Virus record (IMG/VR): IMGVR_UViG_3300008107_000218
Coordinates: 1 to 32,398 of that record
Direction: 5' to 3' (one strand)
DNA length: 32,398 nucleotides
DNA from: a virus
The first letter of the stretch is position 1, and each line of letters begins with the position of its first letter. A program made the position numbers and the translations under genes. The notes under the pieces were generated by a model. The model had not been told where the DNA came from. It saw nothing but the letters and a program-made list of their open reading frames with translations, and did not search any database. Shown here piece after piece: positions 7,597 through 16,196 of this stretch.

Positions 7597-8554
7597 CATT
7601 CACCTTTATCCTCCACAACATCTTTGTGGTGCAGAGATGATGGCGCATAGGATAATCAAACACTTACAATCCAAAGGGCATCACGTAAGGGTTTTATTAC
7701 ACCAAGCTAACCACTATAAGATTACAAATAATTATTGTTACGATGGGGTGGATGTATTCCCTCCAAACGCAAATGTGATAGATGGATTATTTAGATGGTC
7801 CCACGCAGTTTTTACGCATTTGGACTATACGAGATGGAGCATAGGCACATCGGCAATGTATAAGAAACCACTATTCCATTTGATACACAATACTCACTTA
7901 TACCCTGAGATACATAATGCAGAAACTTATCAACACATTGTGTACAATTCTAAGTGGGCAAAAGACAAATTGGGTTATAAATGGAGTAACTTTATACTCA
8001 CACCACCTACCGATTTTAGGGATTTTGATATTGATGTAGATAGTGCTGATAATGAGTACATTACGCTTATCAATTTGAACGAAAATAAGGGTGGTAAGAT
8101 ATTTGAAGAGATAGCAAAAGAGATGCCTCACAAGAAATTCTTAGGAGTACAAGGCTCTTACGACGATCAAATTATGGCAAAATTTCCAAATATTACTTAT
8201 ATTAACAAAACTGCTAATATACTTGACGTATATAAACAGACCCGAATACTACTAATGCCGAGTGCTTATGAGAGTTGGGGTATGACTGCTACTGAGGCGA
8301 TGTGCTGCGGCATACCAGTTATCAGCAGCGAGGCTGAAGGATTAAAGGAGAATTGTGGCAAGGCAGGTATATTTATAAAGGACCGCAATGATATTAAAAG
8401 CTGGGTTAACGAGATTAATAAATTGGATGATGCCAAAGCGTATGCAGCAGCATCAAGAAAAGTCAAAGCGAGAGGAAGAGAGCATGATCCGAGAAAAGCG
8501 CTTGATGAATTTGAGACCTGGTTCAGAGAAAATGTTAATAGATACAACAATTAA
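7580..8554 (+). CDS. GT4-family glycosyltransferase
   Basis: A 324-aa enzyme starting at ATG 7580 (MNILFSIHLYPPQHLCGAE). The upstream ATG 7565 would extend the overlap. The N-terminal GAEMMAHRIIKHLQSKGHHV is the acceptor-side Rossmann start typical of GT4. The C-terminal half has MPSAYESWGMTATEAMCCG, the E-x7-E type nucleotide-sugar motif, followed by IPVISSEAEGLKENCG. It would transfer a sugar from a nucleotide donor. The acceptor is not shown. Position between head and connector genes suggests glycosylation of a capsid or tail protein. Confidence 0.85.
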   Translation: MNILFSIHLYPPQHLCGAEMMAHRIIKHLQSKGHHVRVLLHQANHYKITNNYCYDGVDVFPPNANVIDGLFRWSHAVFTHLDYTRWSIGTSAMYKKPLFHLIHNTHLYPEIHNAETYQHIVYNSKWAKDKLGYKWSNFILTPPTDFRDFDIDVDSADNEYITLINLNENKGGKIFEEIAKEMPHKKFLGVQGSYDDQIMAKFPNITYINKTANILDVYKQTRILLMPSAYESWGMTATEAMCCGIPVISSEAEGLKENCGKAGIFIKDRNDIKSWVNEINKLDDAKAYAAASRKVKARGREHDPRKALDEFETWFRENVNRYNN

Positions 8555-8556
8555 GT

Positions 8557-9114
8557 ATGGCGATATATATAGACGGGATAACAGTGATTGCTGATGCGGT
8601 TGTTGAACCCGTGAGTCGCACCGATGCAAAAAATTGGATGCGCATAACAGATTATACTTCTGACGATACTTTGATTGATGAGCTTATCACATCTGCAAGG
8701 AAGCACATTGAAAAGCTAACAGGCTTGTCATTGGCTAACAAGAAGCTAAAGGCTTATGTTGACTTGACGGGTGAGGTTCCTGCGGTATGGATGGTAGATG
8801 TTCCTTACGGACCATTACTTTGCGTTGATGAGATAAGATACAAGATAGGATTGAATAGTTGGGATGTGCTTGAGAACAATGTCGAGTACGAGAAGATAGG
8901 AGGCAAGTTATGGTTTTACGCTGCTGGTACTTATGAGATAACTTACCAAGCGGGGTATGGAGACCTACCTGCTGATCTCGAGAACGATATACTAACTCTT
9001 GTTGCGTGGATGTATGAAAACAGAGGTAAGAAGTTCCAAAAGAGTGATGCAATAAAAGATTATCCTAATTGGGATGGATTAAATTATCATCAGTATAAAA
9101 AGGTTGTGATATAA
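8557..9114 (+). CDS. gp6-like head-tail connector
   Basis: A 185-aa protein like HK97 gp6 and phiE125 gp8, forming the ring below the portal. The typical features are VSRTDAKNWMRI, then a DDTLIDELITSARKHIEKLTG helix and a later YQAGYGDLPADLENDIL segment. The stop overlaps the next start by one nt (TAATG). Its place directly before the gp10-like gene supports the call. Confidence 0.8.
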   Translation: MAIYIDGITVIADAVVEPVSRTDAKNWMRITDYTSDDTLIDELITSARKHIEKLTGLSLANKKLKAYVDLTGEVPAVWMVDVPYGPLLCVDEIRYKIGLNSWDVLENNVEYEKIGGKLWFYAAGTYEITYQAGYGDLPADLENDILTLVAWMYENRGKKFQKSDAIKDYPNWDGLNYHQYKKVVI

Positions 9115-9539
9115 TGGCTAAAGGCATTAGCATAAAAGGTATTGAAAGAGCTATCAGAGGTATAGAAAAGCAAATAAATAATCGCGTAGATAAAATTGAT
9201 GCTGCTATGCAAGATAGTGTTGATACTATGGCTAATGAAGCTAAGTCATTAGTGCCAGTTTATACAGGATTATTGAGAAGCAAGATATTTGCAAATAAAT
9301 TAGATAAATTAAAATATCAATTACTTGCAGATACACCTTATGCAGCTTATATAGAATTTGGAACAAGAAACACATCTGTTGCTGAAAATTTATCAGATTA
9401 CTGGAAAAAAATAGCAGAGCAATACAAAGTTACTAATCCAAAAAAATTGACAAATACTGAAGCAGCGCAATATTTTTATATAAGTGTAAATAAAAACTTT
9501 CCTAAACTTAAAGATAAAATAAGCAAAATAGTTAAGTAG
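9114..9539 (+). CDS. HK97 gp10-like neck protein
   Basis: A 141-aa member of the gp10 family, a head-tail joining or tail completion factor. The family signature is the middle region: AKSLVPVYTGLLRSKIF followed by DTPYAAYIEFGTRNT. The N terminus is helical. The gene is more AT-rich than its neighbours (many ATA, TTA and AAA codons), hinting at mosaic origin. Its coding sequence contains one ATCGCGTA octamer (9181-9188), the same word clustered near the right end of the window. Confidence 0.8.
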   Translation: MAKGISIKGIERAIRGIEKQINNRVDKIDAAMQDSVDTMANEAKSLVPVYTGLLRSKIFANKLDKLKYQLLADTPYAAYIEFGTRNTSVAENLSDYWKKIAEQYKVTNPKKLTNTEAAQYFYISVNKNFPKLKDKISKIVK

Positions 9540-9971
9540 ATGCTTGATACCGCAAATAGTGTTAGGTCAATATATGTGTCTACTCTTAATGGGCATATAA
9601 CTTACAATGGCAAGAACGTGCCAGTGTATGGACAAACACCATTTAGCACAACTCCGCAGATGTTTGTCATTATTGGCAACATAACAGAGGTAAGCGATAA
9701 TACTAACCATTCTTTCGGGAATGATGTGGAGGTGGTTATAGACATTTATAGTGAGCAGTATATGGTTTACGATAATAGTATTGTAGACAATATTGCTTCA
9801 CAAATATTAAATTTGCTAATACCTACACCAAATGTAAACGGATTTAGTGATGCGAATTTTTTAGTTTATCCAACTGCAAGAACAAGTTCAAGATACTTGT
9901 CTGAGGTGGATGGGCAAAATTTCTTCGCAAGAAAAATAATAACAATAAGTAATTTAGTTAATCAAAAATAA
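9540..9971 (+). CDS. Tail terminator / completion protein (DUF3168-like)
   Basis: A 143-aa protein that starts immediately after the previous stop. The order gp6, gp10, this gene, tail tube matches the usual tail-terminator position. Visible traits are the central VEVVIDIYSEQY strand and an alpha/beta pattern like DUF3168 proteins (GNDVEVVIDIYS and a C-terminal FFARKIITISNLV). It would form the ring that stops tube growth and binds the head. No catalytic residues are expected. Confidence 0.6.
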   Translation: MLDTANSVRSIYVSTLNGHITYNGKNVPVYGQTPFSTTPQMFVIIGNITEVSDNTNHSFGNDVEVVIDIYSEQYMVYDNSIVDNIASQILNLLIPTPNVNGFSDANFLVYPTARTSSRYLSEVDGQNFFARKIITISNLVNQK

Positions 9972-9980
9972 AATAAAACA

Positions 9981-10412
9981 ATGGCACAAATTTTAGGATC
10001 TACACAAAACGTAGAAATCGATGTAGCTGGTGGCACATCATACAAAAACCTTGTTTGCTTGAGGACATCTTCAGTTAATACAACTATGGATGCAACAACC
10101 GAGCAAACTAACTGCGGAGTTTTGACTTCTCCTTCAGAGCCTCAAATGTCTACCGACTTTGATGCAATCTGTGAGACTGCACCAACTGTTTCTCAAGTAT
10201 CTTACGAAGATTTATTGGCTGCAATGGTAAACAAAACTTTGGTTGCGGTAAGAGTTCAAAACCCAGTTGTTAGTGGTTCTTCAGCAGGTGCTGCTTACTA
10301 CCACGCATTTAGCGGATACATCACTGATCTTACTTTAAATCAATCTTCTACTGAATTTATCAACTTCTCAGGTACTATTCAATCAAGTGGTGCTTTGGAT
10401 GTTGTTGCTTAA
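9981..10412 (+). CDS. Major tail tube protein
   Basis: A 143-aa Ser/Thr/Ala-rich beta protein that would polymerise into the tail tube. The C-terminal stretch GYITDLTLNQSSTEF followed by NFSGTIQSSGAL is typical of tube subunits. A similar stretch recurs in the protein at 15418-16029, showing that the two are paralogues. It precedes the tail assembly chaperone genes, the expected order. Codon use resembles that of the capsid gene, consistent with high expression. Confidence 0.75.
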   Translation: MAQILGSTQNVEIDVAGGTSYKNLVCLRTSSVNTTMDATTEQTNCGVLTSPSEPQMSTDFDAICETAPTVSQVSYEDLLAAMVNKTLVAVRVQNPVVSGSSAGAAYYHAFSGYITDLTLNQSSTEFINFSGTIQSSGALDVVA

Positions 10413-10420
10413 ACTAACTT

Positions 10421-10795
10421 ATGAACTATACTACTATTACTATTAACGACCAAAAGGTCGGACTTAAATTTGGGATGGCTTCGTTTAGGTATGTAGCCGA
10501 TAAACTAAAAGACGGAATAACTTTTGAGAATGGAGAGATAAATGAGATTGGCATTGCTCATCTTGTTTATAGTGGTTATTACAATAACTGCCTTGTCAAA
10601 GGAGTCTTACCCGAAATAACTTTTGAAACTTTACTTGATTATATTGAAGCTAACATAATGAAACAAGATTTCATTGATGAGCTTAAAGAGATAATTAAAG
10701 TTTGGGGAGATAGCGACATGATTAAAAATAATGTCGCAGCTTCTGAAACTACTGATGAGTCAGCAAAAAAAAAGAGTTCACGTGGGAGGAAATAG
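10421..10795 (+). CDS. Tail assembly chaperone, short form (gpG-like)
   Basis: A 124-aa protein between the tube and tape-measure genes, where the chaperone always lies. It begins MNYTTITINDQKVGLKFGM and has a helical centre (LLDYIEANIMKQDFIDEL). The last residues are Lys/Ser-rich (AKKKSSRGRK). The run of nine A's at 10765-10773 near its end is a slippery site that would let some ribosomes shift -1 into the next ORF, making a long form of about 222 aa. It assists tape-measure folding and tail length assembly. Confidence 0.7.
   Translation: MNYTTITINDQKVGLKFGMASFRYVADKLKDGITFENGEINEIGIAHLVYSGYYNNCLVKGVLPEITFETLLDYIEANIMKQDFIDELKEIIKVWGDSDMIKNNVAASETTDESAKKKSSRGRK
10768..10774 (+). promoter_or_regulatory. 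Programmed -1 frameshift site (A AAA AAG)
   Basis: The 0-frame reads GCA AAA AAA AAG at 10763-10774, so it contains the heptamer A AAA AAG (10768-10774), the same type as E. coli dnaX. After a -1 slip the ribosome continues GAG TTC ACG TGG and stays open to 11088. The 0-frame stops at 10793-10795, 19 nt after the heptamer. The downstream frame has no ATG in a useful place, which favours frameshifting. No strong downstream hairpin was identified. Confidence 0.75.
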
Positions 10796-11088
10796 AAGCG
10801 TTTGCCTTTGGTGAATTGTGTTTGCTTCCACGTGATTTCTACGACATGAGTCCAAGACATTTCTCTCTAATGATACAAGGTCACCAAGAGAAAAAAGTAG
10901 ATACTTATAAGCAAACAAGACTACTCATGTTTACAATGGTAAGGTTAATGGGTGATCCTAAAACCGCACCTAAAACACCTGAGGCTTTGTGGGAGTTACC
11001 AGGTGATGAACAAGAAAAGCCAACTGACGAGGAATATAGAGAAGTCTTTAACAGATTAACAAAATGGCAGAAAACAATAGTCCCTTAA
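10774..11088 (+). CDS. Tail assembly chaperone, frameshift extension (gpT-like)
   Basis: Read from GAG 10774 after the slip, this 104-codon part gives EFTWEEIEAFAFGELCLLPR, then DFYDMSPRHFSLMIQGHQEK. That is the P-x-(E/D)-F-x-x-M-(S/T)-P-x-x-(F/Y)-x-x-M signature of the C-terminal chaperone half, which contacts the tape measure. Only TTG 10816 could start it independently, and this would cut the WEEIEAFAFGE part. The end overlaps the tape-measure start by 25 nt. Confidence 0.75.
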   Translation, partial: EFTWEEIEAFAFGELCLLPRDFYDMSPRHFSLMIQGHQEKKVDTYKQTRLLMFTMVRLMGDPKTAPKTPEALWELPGDEQEKPTDEEYREVFNRLTKWQKTIVP

Positions 11089-12998
11089 GTATAGTTATAG
11101 ATGCTGACATTAGTAAGCTACAAAAGGCTATATCTAATGTTAGGGAATCTATTGGACAGATATCTTCTGATTTAAAAAATACAAATTTAGGCGATTTTGG
11201 TAAAGGCTTAGAGCAATCTTTAACTGAGGTTAATGCAAGATTAGATCAATTAGAAGGTAGTTTAAAAAAGACTTCTACAACTGCTAAAACATTTACAACT
11301 GGCACTAAGGATGCAAGAACTGCATTAACATCTTTATCATTAGTTGCTCAAGACGCACCATTTGGATTTATTGCTATACAGAACAACTTACCTGCACTAT
11401 TACAAACATTTGGGGATTTAACAAAAACATCTAACGGCTTAAAAGGAGCTTTATCTCAAATAGGTACTGCACTTGTCGGACCTGCTGGTTTATTTTTAGC
11501 TTATAGTGCAATAATTTCAGTTACTACTGTTCTTGTACAAAAATATGGTTCTTTAGGTAATGCTATTTCTGCAATAATTGGCGGTAATGAACAATTATCG
11601 GTTAGTATTGCAAACGTAAATAAAGAATATGCTAATTATATAAAAAATTTAGATAGTTTAGAATTATCAGTAAGAAAATCAGCAGCGCAAGAATCTGGTA
11701 AGATACAAACATTATCAATACTTACAAAAACTGTTACAGATTTATCAAAATCAGAAAGTGTTAGGTCTAATGCATTAAATCAATTAAAAGAATTTGATAA
11801 AGACTATTATGGTCAATTTACTACTGCAACATTAAATGCAGATGAATTAAGAGCAGCAACAGATAGATTAACACAATCAATAATTGCTCAAGCTCAAGCA
11901 AGAGGATTAGAAAATAGAATATCAAAAATTACTGAGCAAATAGAAGAATTAACATTTGCTCAAGAAGAACTTGCTCCAGAATTTACAAAAACAAGCAAAA
12001 ATTTAACAAATTCATTAGATGAGGTATCAAGAGCTACATTTCAGCCAGGTGGCGTAGGTGTTCCTTTTTTAGCAGATTTATTTCAATTAAATCAAGTAAC
12101 TAATCAGCTTAGTGAAGGTGATACAAAAATAAATACTGAATTAGATAAATTACAAAAAACTAAAGATAAGCTTGAGAAAACATTAGATCAAATTATTAGT
12201 GTTGGCAAAAAAGGTGGCGGAGGTACAGGAAAAGATTCAAGCATAGGACAAATAGTAGAAGGAATTAGTGGAGAAGGAGTTATAACTACAAATACTGCTT
12301 TATTTGAAAGATATATTCAAGGTCAAGTTCGTATAAATAATGCTGGTGTTGATGCTATGGTTAGGTATCGTAGAGAGCAGTTAAATGCTCTTGAATTAAT
12401 GCCTAAAAAACTTGGTAAAGATGTTGGAACATTAGGATTATCATTACCATTTGGTCCTGAGGCACAAAATAATCTTCAACAATATTATAATGGCTTATTT
12501 GAAATAGAAGGTATTTATGAGCGTTTCAAAAACTCACAAATGGCTGGCGCAAATGAATTTACTCGTTTGCAAGAACAGATAAAATCCTTTAAAGGACTAC
12601 AATCTACAATAGAAAATAATTTAACAAAACCATTTAGGGATTTCTTTGATGAATTATTGACAAATGGTAAAGTATCGTTTGATGGATTTGTAGAATTAGC
12701 AAAGGATGCATTTAAGAGAATACTTGCACAAGCTATTGCAAGTGGTTTAGCAACTTTACTTGCAAATATATTAACAGGTGGTGCAGGTGGTGCATTAGGG
12801 CAATTAGGAGCTGCAAAAGGTATATCTGGCATACTTAGTGGATTAGGAAAAACAGGTAGTTTATTTGGGGCAGCTAATTTTAGCGGAGTAGGAGCAGGTC
12901 CATTACAAATGGCTGGTGCGGTTAACTTATCTTTGAGAGGAAGTGATTTAGTGGCATCAATTAATAGAACAAACGCAACAATTAATAGAGTTGGCTAA
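11064..12998 (+). CDS. Tail tape measure protein
   Basis: A 644-aa protein that sets tail length and is ejected with the DNA. The N-terminal 90 residues are coiled coil (DISKLQKAISNVRESIGQI and similar). A hydrophobic stretch, ALVGPAGLFLAYSAIISVTT, lies near residues 130-155. A long helical middle follows, with a Gly/Ala-rich C-terminal region (LATLLANILTGGAGGALGQ). The length suggests a rather short tail of roughly 95 nm if the usual ~0.15 nm per residue applies. The gene is clearly more AT-rich than its neighbours. Confidence 0.85.
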   Translation: MAENNSPLSIVIDADISKLQKAISNVRESIGQISSDLKNTNLGDFGKGLEQSLTEVNARLDQLEGSLKKTSTTAKTFTTGTKDARTALTSLSLVAQDAPFGFIAIQNNLPALLQTFGDLTKTSNGLKGALSQIGTALVGPAGLFLAYSAIISVTTVLVQKYGSLGNAISAIIGGNEQLSVSIANVNKEYANYIKNLDSLELSVRKSAAQESGKIQTLSILTKTVTDLSKSESVRSNALNQLKEFDKDYYGQFTTATLNADELRAATDRLTQSIIAQAQARGLENRISKITEQIEELTFAQEELAPEFTKTSKNLTNSLDEVSRATFQPGGVGVPFLADLFQLNQVTNQLSEGDTKINTELDKLQKTKDKLEKTLDQIISVGKKGGGGTGKDSSIGQIVEGISGEGVITTNTALFERYIQGQVRINNAGVDAMVRYRREQLNALELMPKKLGKDVGTLGLSLPFGPEAQNNLQQYYNGLFEIEGIYERFKNSQMAGANEFTRLQEQIKSFKGLQSTIENNLTKPFRDFFDELLTNGKVSFDGFVELAKDAFKRILAQAIASGLATLLANILTGGAGGALGQLGAAKGISGILSGLGKTGSLFGAANFSGVGAGPLQMAGAVNLSLRGSDLVASINRTNATINRVG

Positions 12999-15414
12999 AT
13001 TCGCAAAATATCAAATAGATTTTAAAAGTGGTGACAATCAAGATTGCCAAATCACGTTTTTATACGAGGGATGGGGTGGTGGCATAACAACTCTTGAAGG
13101 AGGAGCAAGACCATTTGTACTAAGGGAGTTTAACTCTGACGATAACATTTTTAAGCCTATTAGGGCAATGATGGCAGAGATGGAAATCTTAACTAATGTA
13201 AATGGTGTACAAATAGAAAACTTTTATGCCGATCAAGATAGTGATATATTAATTAGGTTTAGTATAAATACAATTCCTTATTGGAGGGGATATGTACTAC
13301 AAGATGATTTCCAAGAGGTTTGGGATGACTCAAATCATTATCTTATCATTCGTGCTGCCGATGGTTTTGGACTTCTAAAAAACTTTCAATTTGGCGATGG
13401 CGATAATGAACTTGTTGGGAGGTTTACTCCTTTTCAATGTTTATCTTATGCGATGAGTAGACTACCAGAAGTACCATTAATTCAACACTATGTCATTAAT
13501 AATTTGTATCACGATTCAATGAGTGATGCAATTCAAACTATGCCTCTTGACCAATGCTATATTGATGCAAAAACATTTCAACAAGAAGCAACTACATACG
13601 ATGATTGTTATACTGCGATTGAGAAGATAAACAAATCATTCTCCCAAACAGTCTTTATGTATCTTGGCGAGTGGTGGTTTTTGAGAATTGAGGAACTTTA
13701 CACAAGCTACAATAATAATCTTAGGGGATTCTTTAGTGACCTTGGCGTAAGATATACAATTGATAAGAGATATGACGTTGAGGTTGGTGCAAGTAGAGAA
13801 ATAAAGCCAATTACCCCAGAAATGCTTAGGCTCATACAAAAAAAGACTAAGTATGATCAAGTTAAATTTTCTTATGAGCCATTTAACGAAATGCTATTAA
13901 ATGAAACATTTGCAAGAGGTACATTTGTTTCTACTGTAGGCACAAGTAAAGAGTTTTCTATTATAGATTGGACATTTGAATATAACACAATAGACAATCC
14001 ATTAACTCCGACATCTGATTACGAATCATTTATAAGAGAAGTTTATATATCTTCTACAGCAGGTGGATTACTTGAAAGATATGTTTATTTAGAGTTTAGT
14101 GGTGGAGGTGCATATTTAGAGGCTTGGTTGAAAAGCAATAGTTTTAAAATATTTGCTACCAATATTTTAAAGTTTAGTGTAGATGTAAAACAATTAAATT
14201 TAGGTACAAATAATTTTTACAGACAACAAAGGGTAGCTTACGTTATTATAGAAAGTGGCGGATTATATGCATGGTTAAATGAACAAGGAAATTGGACAGT
14301 TGAAACTAATTTAATTGATTGTAATCCAATAATTTTAAATACATTAGAGTCTGGAATTGATCAAACAGAATGGAATACTATACAAATTGATAGCGATTTA
14401 ATGCCTTTTGATGGAACTATAAGTTGCAGGTTAAATTTAGTTCCTGACAACGGAAGAGCCAACTCTATAACATATTTTAAAAATCTTGAATTTAAAGTAT
14501 TAACCTCATTTGAAAGTGCAGATAATGTACGAAGAATAACTGGCATTGAGTCAAAATTTGAAAAATCAGGAACAATTATTAATGCAAGTGAAGAGAATTC
14601 ATATTTAGATGATCATTATTCTACTGTACACAAAGGTGCAATATTTCAAAGCGATAGTGCAACCTTAACTGACCAAGATTGGTATAGATATAGATTTATT
14701 GGTGAGTCATTTGGTTTTAGAAGGCAGAATGCAACCGCCCTATGGGAACACAATCGTTTTAACCGTACTAAAATAGATGGTAATTTTTATGGGTTAATGT
14801 GGAATGACGGAGTACAAAATCAACCTATTGGGTTAATTAATACTATACGTTTTTTAGATGATGATGTAAATAAGGTTTATTGGATAGCAAATATGAAAGA
14901 AATTGATTTTGCAGCAGGAACCTGGAGTGCTACTTTAGAGGAGGTTTATGATGAGTTGAGAGATACCCCTATAACTGCAACATTTGAAGCAGATTTTACA
15001 ATAGGCACATATGCATCACCAAGCGTATTACCACTAACATTAGTAAGTGCTGGAGGATTCTCCATACAAAGTGGAAATACAGCAAGATATGACTCTGCAA
15101 CAACTTTGTCTACACCAATAGATTGTAGTATATTTGGAGAGGTAAGTGCAAGTTCCTATCCTGCTACAATAAGTTTTCAGTTGCAGAAAAATGGAACAGC
15201 TATAAAAACTATAAATTACCCAATTTACGTTGCTAATCAACCATATACAATGAATATGAGTGTTGGTTCACAAACAATAGCAACAAATGATACTTTTAGA
15301 CTTGTTGTAGTAGGTGCAAGTAGTATTAATGTGGATGGTGCGGATATTAAAATTAATTCACCTTCTCCTACACAAAATTACAATACTTATACAGATAATT
15401 ATTTATATCAATAA
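12991..15414 (+). CDS. Large tail tip / baseplate-like protein
   Basis: An 807-aa protein starting at TTG 12991, overlapping the tape measure by 8 nt; no ATG lies near. The N-terminal 110 residues (KYQIDFKSGDNQDCQITFLY) look like a tail-tip barrel domain. The middle has WWFLRIEELY and a long beta-rich region with YVYLEFSGGGAYLEAW that resembles a carbohydrate-binding jelly roll. The last 120 residues form a Ser/Thr-rich beta domain (ISFQLQKNGTAIKTINYPIY). Position directly after the tape measure suggests the distal tail hub. I cannot assign a specific family. Confidence 0.55.
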   Translation: MAKFAKYQIDFKSGDNQDCQITFLYEGWGGGITTLEGGARPFVLREFNSDDNIFKPIRAMMAEMEILTNVNGVQIENFYADQDSDILIRFSINTIPYWRGYVLQDDFQEVWDDSNHYLIIRAADGFGLLKNFQFGDGDNELVGRFTPFQCLSYAMSRLPEVPLIQHYVINNLYHDSMSDAIQTMPLDQCYIDAKTFQQEATTYDDCYTAIEKINKSFSQTVFMYLGEWWFLRIEELYTSYNNNLRGFFSDLGVRYTIDKRYDVEVGASREIKPITPEMLRLIQKKTKYDQVKFSYEPFNEMLLNETFARGTFVSTVGTSKEFSIIDWTFEYNTIDNPLTPTSDYESFIREVYISSTAGGLLERYVYLEFSGGGAYLEAWLKSNSFKIFATNILKFSVDVKQLNLGTNNFYRQQRVAYVIIESGGLYAWLNEQGNWTVETNLIDCNPIILNTLESGIDQTEWNTIQIDSDLMPFDGTISCRLNLVPDNGRANSITYFKNLEFKVLTSFESADNVRRITGIESKFEKSGTIINASEENSYLDDHYSTVHKGAIFQSDSATLTDQDWYRYRFIGESFGFRRQNATALWEHNRFNRTKIDGNFYGLMWNDGVQNQPIGLINTIRFLDDDVNKVYWIANMKEIDFAAGTWSATLEEVYDELRDTPITATFEADFTIGTYASPSVLPLTLVSAGGFSIQSGNTARYDSATTLSTPIDCSIFGEVSASSYPATISFQLQKNGTAIKTINYPIYVANQPYTMNMSVGSQTIATNDTFRLVVVGASSINVDGADIKINSPSPTQNYNTYTDNYLYQ

Positions 15415-15417
15415 TAA

Positions 15418-16029
15418 ATGGCAGACGCAGTAAAAGCAGAAGGTTTAGTAATAGCATACACTGACTCAAGTGGGAATGTGTACCCTCTTGCTTGTGCTAA
15501 AGATGCATCTTTGCAGATAACAAGAGATTTGTTGGAGTTAGCTCCAAAAACTAACAATACATTTAGGAGATTTATTCCATCAAAGAGATCTTTTACCATT
15601 AGTGGTAATGGTCTTGTTAAGTTAGTAGGTACTACTCAACAAGGTCTCGACTTCTTTGATGATATGTTTACAACAATTGACACTAACTATGTGGCATATT
15701 TGGACATTATTGATGCGCAAAATAATTATAAAGTGTATCAGTTCAATTGCTACATTAGTAATCTTACTCTTGACTCTACTGTTAATAATTTTGCTAATTA
15801 TAGTTTCACTTTGCAGGGTAATGGCGCGTTCACCGAACTTACTGTTGTTGATACTTATACTGTTACATCAGGAGTTATTACCGCAAGGTCTACTGCTACA
15901 CATAAATTGGTAGCGGTCGGTTATGGAGGCAAGTGGTACTATAACTATACAGTTAGTGCAGGTCCAGTAATAAATTTGGGTTCATCGCTTAACGGCACAA
16001 GTGTCGTGGCGGCATATATAGCAATATAA
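15418..16029 (+). CDS. Second tail tube-like protein
   Basis: A 203-aa protein related to the tube protein at 9981-10412: it has CYISNLTLDSTVNNFANYSF where the tube has GYITDLTLNQSSTEFINFSG, at the same point before a conserved Gly-Ala. It has an added C-terminal beta domain of about 60 residues rich in Thr, Ser and Gly. It lies after the tail hub gene, not beside the tube. It may cap or decorate the tube or form part of the tip. The start ATG 15418 is 3 nt after the previous stop. Confidence 0.6.
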   Translation: MADAVKAEGLVIAYTDSSGNVYPLACAKDASLQITRDLLELAPKTNNTFRRFIPSKRSFTISGNGLVKLVGTTQQGLDFFDDMFTTIDTNYVAYLDIIDAQNNYKVYQFNCYISNLTLDSTVNNFANYSFTLQGNGAFTELTVVDTYTVTSGVITARSTATHKLVAVGYGGKWYYNYTVSAGPVINLGSSLNGTSVVAAYIAI

Positions 16030-16039
16030 AATAAGAATT

Positions 16040-16195
16040 ATGAAAGAAATGTTAGAAAATCTAAAGACATCTTTGTTTGGCGCAGTTGCGGGACTCCCAA
16101 TGATTTACGAAGGTGCAATGGCTCAAGATTGGAAATTGGTCTTGGCTGGGATTGGAATGCTTCTTGTAGGAATCTTTGCTAAAGACTCAAAGTAA
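16040..16195 (+). CDS. Small holin-like membrane protein
   Basis: A 51-aa ORF (ATG 16040, TAA 16193-16195). It begins MKEMLENLKTSLFGAVAG and has two hydrophobic stretches: LFGAVAGLPMIYEGAM and WKLVLAGIGMLLVGIFA. A positively charged tail (KDSK) ends it. Two close membrane segments and a small size fit a class II-like holin, but it sits 5 kb before the endolysin, so the role is only a guess. The next gene starts after one intervening base (ATG 16197). Confidence 0.55.
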   Translation: MKEMLENLKTSLFGAVAGLPMIYEGAMAQDWKLVLAGIGMLLVGIFAKDSK

Positions 16196-16196
16196 G

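Noticed and set aside
9181-9188. Isolated ATCGCGTA octamer in the gp10-like gene
   Set aside because: A single copy in coding sequence is not evidence of a second origin. It is noted only as background for the cluster.
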